Shown here piece after piece: positions 55,132 through 63,543 of a stretch of DNA of 64,000 bases. Position numbers and translations under genes: made by a program. The notes under the pieces were generated by a model. It searched no databases. It had not been told where the DNA came from and saw nothing but the letters and a program-made list of their open reading frames with translations. The DNA comes from CAIQPS01 sp963721365 (GTDB lineage: Bacteria > Actinomycetota > Thermoleophilia > RBG-16-64-13): contig CAVRJE010000029.1 in assembly GCA_963721365.1 (NCBI GenBank), positions 1 to 64,000 on the forward strand. The letters are read 5' to 3'. How positions within the stretch are numbered: the first letter of the stretch is position 1; each line of letters opens with the position of its first letter.

Positions 55132-55691
55132 CTATCCGTCGCGCTCGTCGAGCAGCGCCTTCAGCGCGGCCTCGTAGGCAAGTAGGGCGCGCTGCCCCCA
55201 CAGGACGAAACGGACCTCGTCGAAGCTTCCGGGTGCGTCTCCAGTTCCGCCCGTACAGTCCTCAGCGCCACCGCGGCAGCCCGGTCGATCGGATACCCGT
55301 AGGCTCCGGTGGAGATCGAGGGGAAGGCCACGGTCCGCGCGTTCTCCTCTCGGGCGACTGCGAGGCTGGATCTGTAGGCGCTCGCGAGCGTCTGGTCCTC
55401 GCCGGATGTGCCCCCGCCCCACACAGGGCCGACCGTATGGATCACCAGCCGCGCAGGCAGCCGGCCCGCGGTGGTGGCTACGGCCTGGCCCGGGGGGAGT
55501 GGGCCGCGGGCGCTTGTGATCTCTCGGCACGCCGCCTTGATCTCGGGGCCTCCGGCATTGTGGATAGCCCCATCTACGCCACCGCCGCCCATGAGGCTGG
55601 AGTTGGCCGCGTTGACCACAGCGTCCACGTTCTGGGTAGTGATGTTGCCTGGGACGAGGGCGAGGCGCGTATTTCCAAACATCGTGTTCAT
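55132..55691 (-). CDS. Macrodomain protein, ADP-ribosyl hydrolase type (one frameshift)
   Basis: About 186 residues. NITTQNVDAVVNAANSSLMGGGGVDGAIH is the ADP-ribose loop (residues 15-43), VIHTVGPVW and AFPSISTGAYGYP are the other signature segments. Near 55,235 the frame changes so that the usual ending (FDEVRFVLWG to 55132) is read. Removes ADP-ribose or O-acetyl-ADP-ribose. Faces the lactamase gene convergently. Confidence 0.92.
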
Positions 55692-56132
55692 CGAGCCGCT
55701 GGTCCTCCGTAGCGCAGTGGTTCCTCTCGCCTGTCGCCCCAGCCGTCCGGCGAAAATCCGCGAGGGTGCAACGGCGGACTAGACATGTCGCGCCAGCCGG
55801 GACGTTCTTCCAGATCCTAACACCGGGCTTATGCTCCATGGGCTAAACTACCACCTCGGTCCGCCCTCATGAGGCTGGACTCGAGAAATGCAGGTCAGAT
55901 TGGTGAATAAGCGGGTGTTCTTTCTTATGGTGGCCGATGTTTGAGCCGGGATTCTCACCCCAGTGGTGCACGATCGAGTTTTCCGCACCCCTGGTCACGT
56001 CCAGGTGAGGTCCAGCTTCAGTCGCAAATCCGCGGGCCGTACGGTCCGCGGCCAGATGCTGCCGCGCTGGCGCTGCGAGGGACGGCTACGCAATGAGCCC
56101 CGCTCCGCTTTGACGTCGACCGGGAGAAATCT
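55692..56132. other. 441-base spacer between divergent genes
   Basis: Should hold promoters for the macrodomain gene (minus) and the MMPL gene (plus). I see no confident promoter match or gene. GGGAGAAATCT before 56133 is the ribosome site. Confidence 0.4.
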
Positions 56133-58364
56133 ATGAAGCTGACCCTTGGTACCGGCAAGCTTGCCGACTTCAGCGCGCGTCGTCCGTGGTGGGTGATCGG
56201 GTTGTGGCTCGTCTTACTCGCCGTCGCAATCGCCGGCTTCCCTGGTCTGGGCCACGCTCTGACCGCCAGCGAGATGCAGTTCCTCAACTCCCCGGAATCC
56301 ACAAAAGGGCAGAGACTGCTCGAGCAGAAGGTCTCGGGGACCTCAGCCGACGTGGAGACACTCCTGATCCACTCCGACACGTACACGGTAGACGACAGCG
56401 CCTTCCGCCAAGTGGTCCAAGAGTCAAGTGCGGCTGTCACCTCAAAGACCGAGGCGGTGCAGAGCGCCTTCGACTACTACCAGGTCGCCGCGCTCGATCC
56501 GACCTCGGCCAAGGCCATGGTCTCGTCCGACAGGCACAGCACCTTCATCTACGTCACTCTGGCCCAAGGAGACAAGGACCTCGGCACCTACTTGAGCACG
56601 GTGGACGGCCTCGGCCGCGATGGCTTCACCGTTACTACCGTCGGCCAGGCGAGCATCGGAGATGAACTCTCGTCCGCGGCCACGCGTGACCTACGAAGCG
56701 CGGAGACCGTGGGACTTCCTATCACGCTGGGTGTCTTGGTGCTCGTGTTCGGTGCTTTCGTGGCGGCTGGGGTCTCTCTGGTCCTTGCTCTTGTCACCAT
56801 CGGCGTGACCATCGGGGCGGTCATCGGGATCGGGACCATCATGCCGCAGTCCTTCTTCATCGTGAACATCGTGATGATGATCGGGCTGGCGGTGGGGATC
56901 GACTACGCCCTGTTGATCATCCAACGGTATCGGGAAGAGCGGCGCCAGGGTCTCGGGAAGCATGACGCCATCGTGATGACCGGCCGCACGGCCAGTCGGG
57001 CGGTCTTGTTCTCCGGGGGCACGGTTATGCTTGCCCTACTGGGACTGTTCATCGTTCCCATCACAACGTTCCGCAGCTTGGGACTCGGAGCGGTGCTGGT
57101 AGTCGGGATCGCGGTCATGGCGATGCTGACACTGGTCCCGGCTCTCATCAGCCTGCTCGGCGACCGGCTGGATTGGCCGGTCCTGCGCCGGCCACGCAAG
57201 ATGAAGGTCGGCGAGCGGGTCCATAGCGGCGTCACTATGTACAAAGGATTCTGGGGCCGTCTCACCCAGCAGGTCATGAAGCGTCCCCTGGTGGCGGTGA
57301 TCGTCACCGTGATCATCCTCTTGGCGGCTACGGTTCCCGCCTTTTCCCTCAAGACCGGGGCCGCGGGCGGCGCCGATTCGCTGCCAGACGGGGAGCGCAG
57401 GACGGCGTATGAGCTCTTGGTCAACAACTTCCCGGCCGGGATGTTGGCTCCGGTCCAGATCGTGGTGGACGGTAAGCAGACCGCGGCGCTCGACGCGGAC
57501 ATTGCGACGCTGATTGCGAAGATGGATACCTCCGGCGACTTCGCGTCCGCGGCCACCGTGAGTTGGAATCAGACCAAAGATGTAGCTGTGGTCACCGCCC
57601 CCCTGACGGTCGACCCGAATTCGCAAGAGGCCTACGGGGTGATCACGGCTCTGCGCGGCACCACGGTCCCTGATTCGTTCGCGGGGTCGAACACCGCGGT
57701 CTACGTGACCGGCCAGACGGCTTCAAATGCCGACTCGACGCATCTGGTGAACCGGCTGACCCCCTTCGTGTTGGCGTTCGTGCTTGGGCTGACGTTCATA
57801 CTGCTGATGGTGGTGTTTCGCTCGCTCATAGTCCCGCTCAAGGCCATCATCATGAACCTGCTCTCCGTCGGCGCCGCGTATGGTCTGCTGGTCATTGTTT
57901 TTCAGAAAGGCGTCGGGCATGAGCTGTTCGGATTCCAGCAGACGACGACCGTCCAATCGTGGGTGCCCATCTTCCTCTTCTGCATCCTATTCGGGCTTAG
58001 CATGGACTATCACGTATTCCTCCTCAGCCGGATACGGGAGCACTACGAGGAGACAGGGAAGAACAGGGAAGCGGTGGCGGTAGGGCTCAGGGCGACAAGC
58101 CGCATCATCACCGGTGCCGCCGCCATCATGGTGGTGGTGTTCGCCACCTTCGCCGCCGGTCATCTGGTGATGCTCCAGCAGTTGGGGTTTGGGCTCGCGG
58201 TGGCGGTGCTGCTGGATGCCACCCTGATTCGTTCGATCCTTGTTCCCGCCAGTATGGCGTTGCTTGGCAGGGTGAACTGGTATCTACCGGTGGTTCTGCA
58301 TCGGATCCTGCCGCGGATACACGTGGAAGGCCCCCGTACAAAGCCGGCTCTTCCTCCCGCCTGA
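56133..58364 (+). CDS. MMPL-family RND transporter
   Basis: 743 residues. First membrane helix at 19-39 (WWVIGLWLVLLAVAIAG), an extracytoplasmic domain, then helix clusters at about 185-345 and 540-720 in the duplicated RND pattern, with GIDYALLIIQRYREE and GLSMDYHVFLLSRIREHYEE, the Asp-Tyr proton-relay pairs, in each half. Exports lipids or hydrophobic compounds in actinomycetes. No regulator is next to it. Confidence 0.94.
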   Translation: MKLTLGTGKLADFSARRPWWVIGLWLVLLAVAIAGFPGLGHALTASEMQFLNSPESTKGQRLLEQKVSGTSADVETLLIHSDTYTVDDSAFRQVVQESSAAVTSKTEAVQSAFDYYQVAALDPTSAKAMVSSDRHSTFIYVTLAQGDKDLGTYLSTVDGLGRDGFTVTTVGQASIGDELSSAATRDLRSAETVGLPITLGVLVLVFGAFVAAGVSLVLALVTIGVTIGAVIGIGTIMPQSFFIVNIVMMIGLAVGIDYALLIIQRYREERRQGLGKHDAIVMTGRTASRAVLFSGGTVMLALLGLFIVPITTFRSLGLGAVLVVGIAVMAMLTLVPALISLLGDRLDWPVLRRPRKMKVGERVHSGVTMYKGFWGRLTQQVMKRPLVAVIVTVIILLAATVPAFSLKTGAAGGADSLPDGERRTAYELLVNNFPAGMLAPVQIVVDGKQTAALDADIATLIAKMDTSGDFASAATVSWNQTKDVAVVTAPLTVDPNSQEAYGVITALRGTTVPDSFAGSNTAVYVTGQTASNADSTHLVNRLTPFVLAFVLGLTFILLMVVFRSLIVPLKAIIMNLLSVGAAYGLLVIVFQKGVGHELFGFQQTTTVQSWVPIFLFCILFGLSMDYHVFLLSRIREHYEETGKNREAVAVGLRATSRIITGAAAIMVVVFATFAAGHLVMLQQLGFGLAVAVLLDATLIRSILVPASMALLGRVNWYLPVVLHRILPRIHVEGPRTKPALPPA

Positions 58365-58393
58365 CCTGAGCACCAGGCCGCGCCGGCCCCCGA

Positions 58394-58421
58394 GCTGATG
58401 GCTTATCAGTGGTGCCAAGCA
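58394..58421. repeat. CTGAT-N5-ATCAG hairpin, copy 3
   Basis: GCTGAT-GGCTT-ATCAGT then GGTGCCAAGCA, 30 bases after the MMPL stop. Nearly identical to copy 2. Confidence 0.65.
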
Positions 58422-58425
58422 CGTT

Positions 58426-58614
58426 TCACGCAGCCTTTTCCACTTCCCGATGGAGATACTCCCATGTTCCTTCCGGGAACTCGACCCGGTAGATTCCCAC
58501 CAGCTCCCGGAGAGCTTCCACCTGGGTCACCGTACCGCACTGGCCGACCTTCTCTGCCCCGAAGCCCTTGCACTCACTGAACAAGACCGTCACTTTGTCG
58601 CCCACCGCTAGCAT
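58426..58614 (-). CDS. Small hypothetical protein, 62 aa
   Basis: ATG 58614 is eight bases after GGGAGG (an upstream GTG at 58623 is too close to it). VGDKVTVLFSECKGFGAEKVGQCGTVTQVEALRELVGIYRVEF, given in part, has the look of a small SH3-like barrel (VGDKV, GTV, YRVEF). No family recognised with confidence. Confidence 0.6.
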   Translation of the reverse strand: MLAVGDKVTVLFSECKGFGAEKVGQCGTVTQVEALRELVGIYRVEFPEGTWEYLHREVEKAA

Positions 58615-58868
58615 CGGTCTCACCTCCCAAGGCCGGCACCGACCTCTTTCCTATTCCGAGCCTGCCATTCCAGCGTACTGAGCGACGGTTACCGGAGAAA
58701 CGGGCGGATGCAGGGAATGATGGCCGGCCGGGTGGCGAGTCTTACGCTGGCCTATTGGGGAGGGTGGGGTCAGCTCGTAGCCTTACGCGCGCGGCTTGCA
58801 ACCTTCCGGCCACTCTTACATACTGGGACAATAGTCGCGCTACCAGTGGTAGAAAAGGAGACGCTCCC

Positions 58869-59852
58869 ATGAAGAACTCAAGGGGTTGGGCCGCGTTTGG
58901 GGCAATCTTGATGATGGTGGTGGGAGTGTTTCAGATACTCTCGGGGATTTTCGGCCTGGTGAACGACCAGTGGGTGATCCTAGGCTACTCAGGCTATTTC
59001 CTGGTCGACGTCACCGGTCTCGCGGTCTGGTATATCGCTATCGGCGCCGTGCTGCTGCTCGGTGGTATCGCCGTCGTCCAGGGGAGCCGCATTGGGCGGA
59101 TCGTCGGCGTAGTGGCAGCTTCCCTGGCCATCGTCTCGCAGCTTCTAGTGCTCCAGGTCCATCCGGTCTGGTCCGTCCTGCTCATCGCGCTCTACGTGAT
59201 GGCTTTGATCGCGTTCATGACCGTGAAGGGACCCCTACAGCCTGCGGACGAGGAATCAGTCGCGCTCGTGGACGAGGAAGCAGTGGTGCCCCCTGCGCTA
59301 GCGGTGCCCCCTGCGCCGGTGGCGGCGGCTGCATCGTTGATCGCCGAGGCCCCGGCCGTTGCGCCTGAACCGGCTACCTCCGCGGCGCCCGTCGCGGCGC
59401 CGGTCGTCGCGCCGGCAGTGACGACCGAGGAGCCGGTCGTAAGGCAGACGTACGATCTCACCGACATCGAGGGCATCGGTCCCGTCTTTGCGGAGAAGCT
59501 CGGAGATCTCGGTCTGAAGACTACCGACGACCTGCTCAAAGTGGGCGCCAGCCCGAAGGGCCGGGAAGACCTGGCGCTCGCCAGCGGGATCAGCGGCAAG
59601 TTGATCCTGCGCTGGGTGAACATGGCTGATCTCTTCCGCATCAAGGGCGTGGGCGAGCAGTACTCGGACCTGCTGGAAGCCGCAGGCGTAGACACCGTCC
59701 CCGAGTTGGCCCAGAGGCGGGCGGACAACTTGACCTTGAAGATGGCAGAAGTGAACGAAGAGAAGCAACTTGTCCGCAGACGCCCAACCGAAGATGAGGT
59801 AGCCGGCTGGATCGAATCGGCCAAAAGTCTGCCGAGGGTGGTCACCTACTGA
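58869..59852 (+). CDS. Four-helix membrane protein with DUF4332 domain
   Basis: 327 residues from ATG 58869, AAGGAG upstream. Four membrane helices occupy residues 5-125 (DUF7144-like pattern), then an Ala/Pro-rich linker to about 190, then a DUF4332 domain (DIEGIGPVFAEKLGDLGLKT, IKGVGEQYSDLLEAAGVDT) ending VVTY exactly like the protein at 41266-42010. The two C-terminal domains are near identical in their second half, so they are paralogues on different membrane anchors. Confidence 0.9.
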   Translation: MKNSRGWAAFGAILMMVVGVFQILSGIFGLVNDQWVILGYSGYFLVDVTGLAVWYIAIGAVLLLGGIAVVQGSRIGRIVGVVAASLAIVSQLLVLQVHPVWSVLLIALYVMALIAFMTVKGPLQPADEESVALVDEEAVVPPALAVPPAPVAAAASLIAEAPAVAPEPATSAAPVAAPVVAPAVTTEEPVVRQTYDLTDIEGIGPVFAEKLGDLGLKTTDDLLKVGASPKGREDLALASGISGKLILRWVNMADLFRIKGVGEQYSDLLEAAGVDTVPELAQRRADNLTLKMAEVNEEKQLVRRRPTEDEVAGWIESAKSLPRVVTY

Positions 59853-59971
59853 GAGCACAACATCTGGCAAACCCTCGGACCGGTAGGTTGGGCGCGCGAT
59901 ACAGACACAGACCGTTCTTAGCGATCGTTCCCGCGAAGCCCTGCCGGCAGCTCGAAGTGAATGGTCACTAC

Positions 59972-60610
59972 TTAATGAATCTGGCCTCGAATCTCGCCAC
60001 CGGGGTTCTCGGTCGTGCCCACGTTCACATAGGCTTGGCCGCTCGTGATCAGGGCTACGAAATCGGCGATCGTCTTTCCGGTAAGTTGCCCGAAGAGAAC
60101 CGAGGCTGTGAAGGTCCCCCCGGACACGTTTCCAGTGAAGGCGCCGCTGATGGTGGGGCCGGGGTAGAGTATGAGCACTCCCGGGCCGTTACTGCCCGCC
60201 TTGCCCACATGGACCCGAGACGCGATGACATCGGTCATGTTACTAACGCTGAGCACGAAGTTCATACGGGTGCCGGTGGCGTCAACCATGAAGGTGGCTG
60301 AACCGGTGGCCGCGGTATTGACAGCGGGAACGACGTCTGTGCCGGATAGTTCGGCGGCATAGGTCTTGCCGGGGACGGCCGTCACTCCCGTCGGGGCGGA
60401 CGAGCCGGTTGTCGCCGTGATCACCGCCGTGCTGGACGTGGTGGTCGCGCTCGTCGAGGTGGCGGCCAGCGTCGTCGTGGTCGTGCTTTTCGTAGTGGTG
60501 GGGACGGCGGCGCTGGGAGGCCTGGTCGTTGTTGGGGTCCCTTCGCCGGCGCACCCAAAGATGAGCAGCACCCCAGCGAGAAGAGGCAGACACAGGCACA
60601 TTCGGTTCAC
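59972..60610 (-). CDS. CHRD-domain lipoprotein
   Basis: 212 residues from GTG 60610, seven bases after GGAGG. Lipobox IFGC near residue 20, a Thr-rich linker (about 22-72), then a CHRD beta domain (AELSGTDVVPAVNTAATG, RVHVGKAGSNGPGVLILY, NVGTTENPGGEIRGQI). Surface-anchored; CHRD domains occur in chordin and many bacterial secreted proteins with unknown ligand. Confidence 0.9.
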   Translation of the reverse strand: MNRMCLCLPLLAGVLLIFGCAGEGTPTTTRPPSAAVPTTTKSTTTTTLAATSTSATTTSSTAVITATTGSSAPTGVTAVPGKTYAAELSGTDVVPAVNTAATGSATFMVDATGTRMNFVLSVSNMTDVIASRVHVGKAGSNGPGVLILYPGPTISGAFTGNVSGGTFTASVLFGQLTGKTIADFVALITSGQAYVNVGTTENPGGEIRGQIH

Positions 60611-60616
60611 AACCAC

Positions 60617-61251
60617 ACCTCCGGACAGGATGCAGGCCGGAGCCTTCCCCAGGCCCGCGTGAGCACGGCACTTGTTGTTCTCCGCTATTCACCTTCCGGC
60701 CTGACTTCTCCTGCCTAAGAAACACTGAATGAGCCAGGGCGTACTTGAATAGGCGTGGCGAGGTCGTAAATGAGGGTGTCAGTCTTTTCGCGACGTCAAG
60801 CGGTTGCGGGGCAACAAGTGCGACCCGCATCCTGCACCCTTAGCTTAGGCATATTCGTCCGGCCCGCCAGGTCTCGTCCGAGCGGCGGCCTATAGTGGAG
60901 ATACAAATTTCGGGAAGGGGACGTATACACGGGCCGGCCCGCCGGCACGCTAGGCGAAGCCGTGCTCCGTCCTCGCGAGAGCCCATTCGGGCAGCCTCCG
61001 AAGCTGGTAGTCATACCGCTTCAGGAGAACCCGTATCCGGACACAGGAGCGGGGGTCAGGGACGCAATGGACGAACTGACCCAAGCGCGGGCCTTGGAGG
61101 CTCATATCCGCCCGCAGGCTAGCTCGGACATTAGTCTCCAAGCATGGCCGGTGATGGCTCCAGGGCCTAGCATGGACACCACCCCCCGGATCGGCTGCTA
61201 CCAGGCCTTGCCAGCCGGAGGGTTCTATTCAGCTCGTTGACCGCACTTGCC
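60617..61251. other. 635-base spacer, no gene recognised
   Basis: Contains several short overlapping open stretches on both strands but none with a ribosome site or known family. TATAGT near 60,890 is a weak -10-like match. Confidence 0.35.
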
Positions 61252-61314
61252 ACCGGCCTATGCTGGAGCTATTCGCGAAGTAAGAGGGTTTCCGATCCCT
61301 TTGCCGGTTCTTCA
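61252..61314 (+). repeat. Decayed tRNA-Thr-like copy
   Basis: ACCGGC at 61252-61257 pairs with GCCGGT at 61303-61308 like an acceptor stem. The 3' part (GGGTTTCCGATCCCTTTGCCGG) parallels the tRNA-Thr T arm and acceptor (ATCCCTTTGCCGG versus GTCCCTTTGCCGG). Only about 57 bases long, with no anticodon arm, so not a working tRNA. Probable far attachment-site relic. Confidence 0.6.
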
Positions 61315-61336
61315 ATGCCCCGAGCGGGTCGTAGCG

Positions 61337-61507
61337 CTACCCAAAGATCGGCACATCGAACAGGCCAAGAACGGCGGCGCCAACAGCGGCCACGGCTCCA
61401 ACAATCACAGTCGCGATGAGGCTCACCATGATCGCGTACTCCACCGCCGTGGCGGCTCGCTCGGATTTCACCCAAGTGTGAAGATAAGTACTCAGCAGGT
61501 TGATCAT
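61337..61507 (-). CDS. Flp-type pilin, 56 aa
   Basis: ATG 61507 with GGGGAG upstream. KSERAATAVEYAIMVSLIA is the Flp prepilin signature: basic leader, then Glu-Tyr within the hydrophobic helix (residues 14-49, rich in Ala, Val and Gly). A typical Flp subunit is 50-65 residues. No tad/cpa assembly genes are in the window, so it either depends on a locus elsewhere or is an orphan. Confidence 0.88.
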   Translation of the reverse strand: MINLLSTYLHTWVKSERAATAVEYAIMVSLIATVIVGAVAAVGAAVLGLFDVPIFG

Positions 61508-61860
61508 TGGTTCACTCCCCGCGATGCAAAGACTATCAGGCTGTAACGCATGTTCTACTAAGCGTAGAATAGACTGCCACTCTTCGCACGGGGCAGAAGT
61601 CGAGTCCCCAGGGGCCCAAAGGCCAGGATGTGGAGTTGTTTACCTCGTCGAGGGTCCAGTAACCCTGGCATCCTCTAACTTGATCGTGCGCCCGCCGCGC
61701 CGGTAAGATAATCACGCTAATCGCTTTACTCATCTATTGACATCACGTGCTCATCATGACTTAAATGGTGTGTGATCGCTTTCATGCAATTGTCCTCTGG
61801 GCTCGCTCAGCCTGGTGGCGGGGCGCTTCAGAATGTCATCAGTAGACAGGAGGGACTGAG
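61508..61860. other. 353-base divergent spacer
   Basis: Lies between the pilin (minus) and the cytochrome (plus) and should hold both promoters. AT-rich around 61,700-61,790. AGGAGGG before 61861 is the ribosome site. No further element recognised. Confidence 0.4.
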
Positions 61861-62919
61861 ATGAGACTAGGCAAGAAGTGGGCCTGGGGACTGGAAATGG
61901 TGGCCCTGCTTGTCCTCCTCGTGCTCCTGACAAGCGTCGCCGTCGCGTGCAGCCGGACTGGGGAGACAACCACGTCGTACGTCGCGGAGCCGCTTGTCCC
62001 GACGGCCCCGGCTTCAAGTACCACGACCGCCCCGGCCGAGGCCGTGCATCCGTTTCCCCGAACGGGCGCCCACGCGAATCTGGCGTGTCCCGACTGTCAC
62101 GTGAGCAAGCCGGGAGCCGAGATCATCCCCGGTACTCAACTTCCCAGACCCGATCCTGCATGCATCTCCTGCCACGGCGACCAACACGGCGGGCTGACCG
62201 ACTGCGCCTCCTGCCACACGCCTACGGCATGGACTGACCTGACCTTCCAGCATCCGTTCCCGCGGACCGGTGCGCATGCCGGTCTGACTTGCGCCGACTG
62301 CCACGTGAGCAAGCCGGGAGGTACAACCGTCTCCGGCACCCAGTTCCCGGCGGCCGATCCAGCTTGCATCTCCTGCCACGGCGACGAGCACGGCGGGCTG
62401 ACCGACTGCGCCTCCTGCCACACGCCTACAGCATGGACTGACCTGACCTTCCAGCATCCGTTCCCGCTGACCGGCGCGCATGCCAGTCTCGCCTGCGCCG
62501 ACTGCCACGGTACCCCGTTCGCCAAGGTCAGCCCTGCCTGCGTCTCCTGCCACGGAGCCAAACACGCGGGGTTGACCAAGTGTGCATCCTGCCACACCAC
62601 CAAGGCCTGGAAGCCCTCGACGTTCAAGCACCCGTTCTCCCGGACCGGTGGACATGCCGGTCTCGCGTGCTCCGCCTGCCACGGCAAGACGTTTGCCAAG
62701 GCCAGTACTGCCTGCGTTTCCTGCCACGGAGCCAAACACGGGGGGTTGACCAAGTGTGCATCCTGCCACACCACCAAGGCCTGGAAGCCCTCGACGTTCC
62801 GTCACCCGGGGGCCGGGGAGCATAGCGCCGGGAGCTTCGCGTGCGTCAAATGTCACCCCAGCGGCTATGCGACGCACTCATGTACCTGTCACGGGGGCAC
62901 TCCCCCTACGGACGACTAG
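61861..62919 (+). CDS. Thirteen-heme c-type cytochrome lipoprotein
   Basis: 352 residues. Membrane leader to a lipobox-like VAVAC (Cys30), a Thr/Pro linker, then 13 CxxCH heme sites (CPDCH, CISCH, CASCH, CADCH and so on; the final SCTCH is not a site). The array is built from four repeats of about 50-70 residues, each beginning HPFxxTGxHAxLxC and ending SCHTxxAW. The last two are almost identical in DNA. Likely moves electrons across or outside the envelope; possible partners are other redox proteins elsewhere. Confidence 0.94.
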   Translation: MRLGKKWAWGLEMVALLVLLVLLTSVAVACSRTGETTTSYVAEPLVPTAPASSTTTAPAEAVHPFPRTGAHANLACPDCHVSKPGAEIIPGTQLPRPDPACISCHGDQHGGLTDCASCHTPTAWTDLTFQHPFPRTGAHAGLTCADCHVSKPGGTTVSGTQFPAADPACISCHGDEHGGLTDCASCHTPTAWTDLTFQHPFPLTGAHASLACADCHGTPFAKVSPACVSCHGAKHAGLTKCASCHTTKAWKPSTFKHPFSRTGGHAGLACSACHGKTFAKASTACVSCHGAKHGGLTKCASCHTTKAWKPSTFRHPGAGEHSAGSFACVKCHPSGYATHSCTCHGGTPPTDD

Positions 62920-63244
62920 CGCTCGATTGCGGCGCAGGCAATGGCGTGGGCAAACCTTCCTCAAGCGCCTGGGCAACTGCCAAAAAGAATGAGAGAGTCT
63001 ATCTGGGAGGGCTTTTCACAAGGCATCAGCCGTCCCCGGTAACTACTGTGCCGGGCGAGACTGAGCGGCCTTACCCTCGCCAGGATAGTTGCTCTCTCAC
63101 TTAATACTCTTCCCCACCCTGGGGTGGTCATAAACTCGTGAGATTGCTGCCCCCGACAAGTCCCCGACAGGCCCGGGCAGGACTTATTCCGGTATGCTGC
63201 GTTTCGAGGGTCCGAGCTGAAAGAGGGCGAAGGAGACCGTGGGA
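62920..63244. other. 325-base spacer with inverted repeats
   Basis: An imperfect palindrome spans about 63,038-63,092 (AACTA and GGGCGAG on the left, CTCGCC and TAGTT on the right), and CCACCC-TG-GGGTGG lies near 63,115-63,130. Either could terminate the cytochrome transcript. No gene. Confidence 0.4.
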
Positions 63245-63385
63245 ATGGGTTGGTCTGAGAAATACTGGGAGGACGTCAAATATGAACTGGAACAGTTGAC
63301 AACCGAGTCGGAACTGACCGGTGAGGATGAGACACTCGGCCAGCCCGCCATCGAGAAGCCTACGGAAACGCCGGAGAAAGACTGA
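63245..63385 (+). CDS. Small acidic protein, 46 aa
   Basis: ATG 63245 about ten bases after GAAGGAG, stop TGA 63385. GWSEKYWEDVKYELEQLT is a likely amphipathic helix, the rest (Glu, Thr, Pro) is disordered and acidic. No family recognised. Confidence 0.45.
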   Translation: MGWSEKYWEDVKYELEQLTTESELTGEDETLGQPAIEKPTETPEKD

Positions 63386-63543
63386 CACGAAACAGCGCCC
63401 TGGGACGCTCCGAGGTTGGGCGGGCGTTGGCGGGCCCTTGCATAGGTTTGGAGCCAGTGGCATATTCCACTGAACACGGGGCGGTTTGTGTCGTGCCGCG
63501 CAGTGCAGGAACAGGGAGTGGGCCGAAGGGCGCGAGAAGGAGC

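Noticed and set aside
61252..61314. A functional second tRNA-Thr
   Set aside because: Too short, with no anticodon arm, although acceptor and T arms are recognisable.
61861..62919. CRISPR-like array in the repeated DNA
   Set aside because: The repeats are in-frame heme-binding protein repeats, not short direct repeats with unique spacers.
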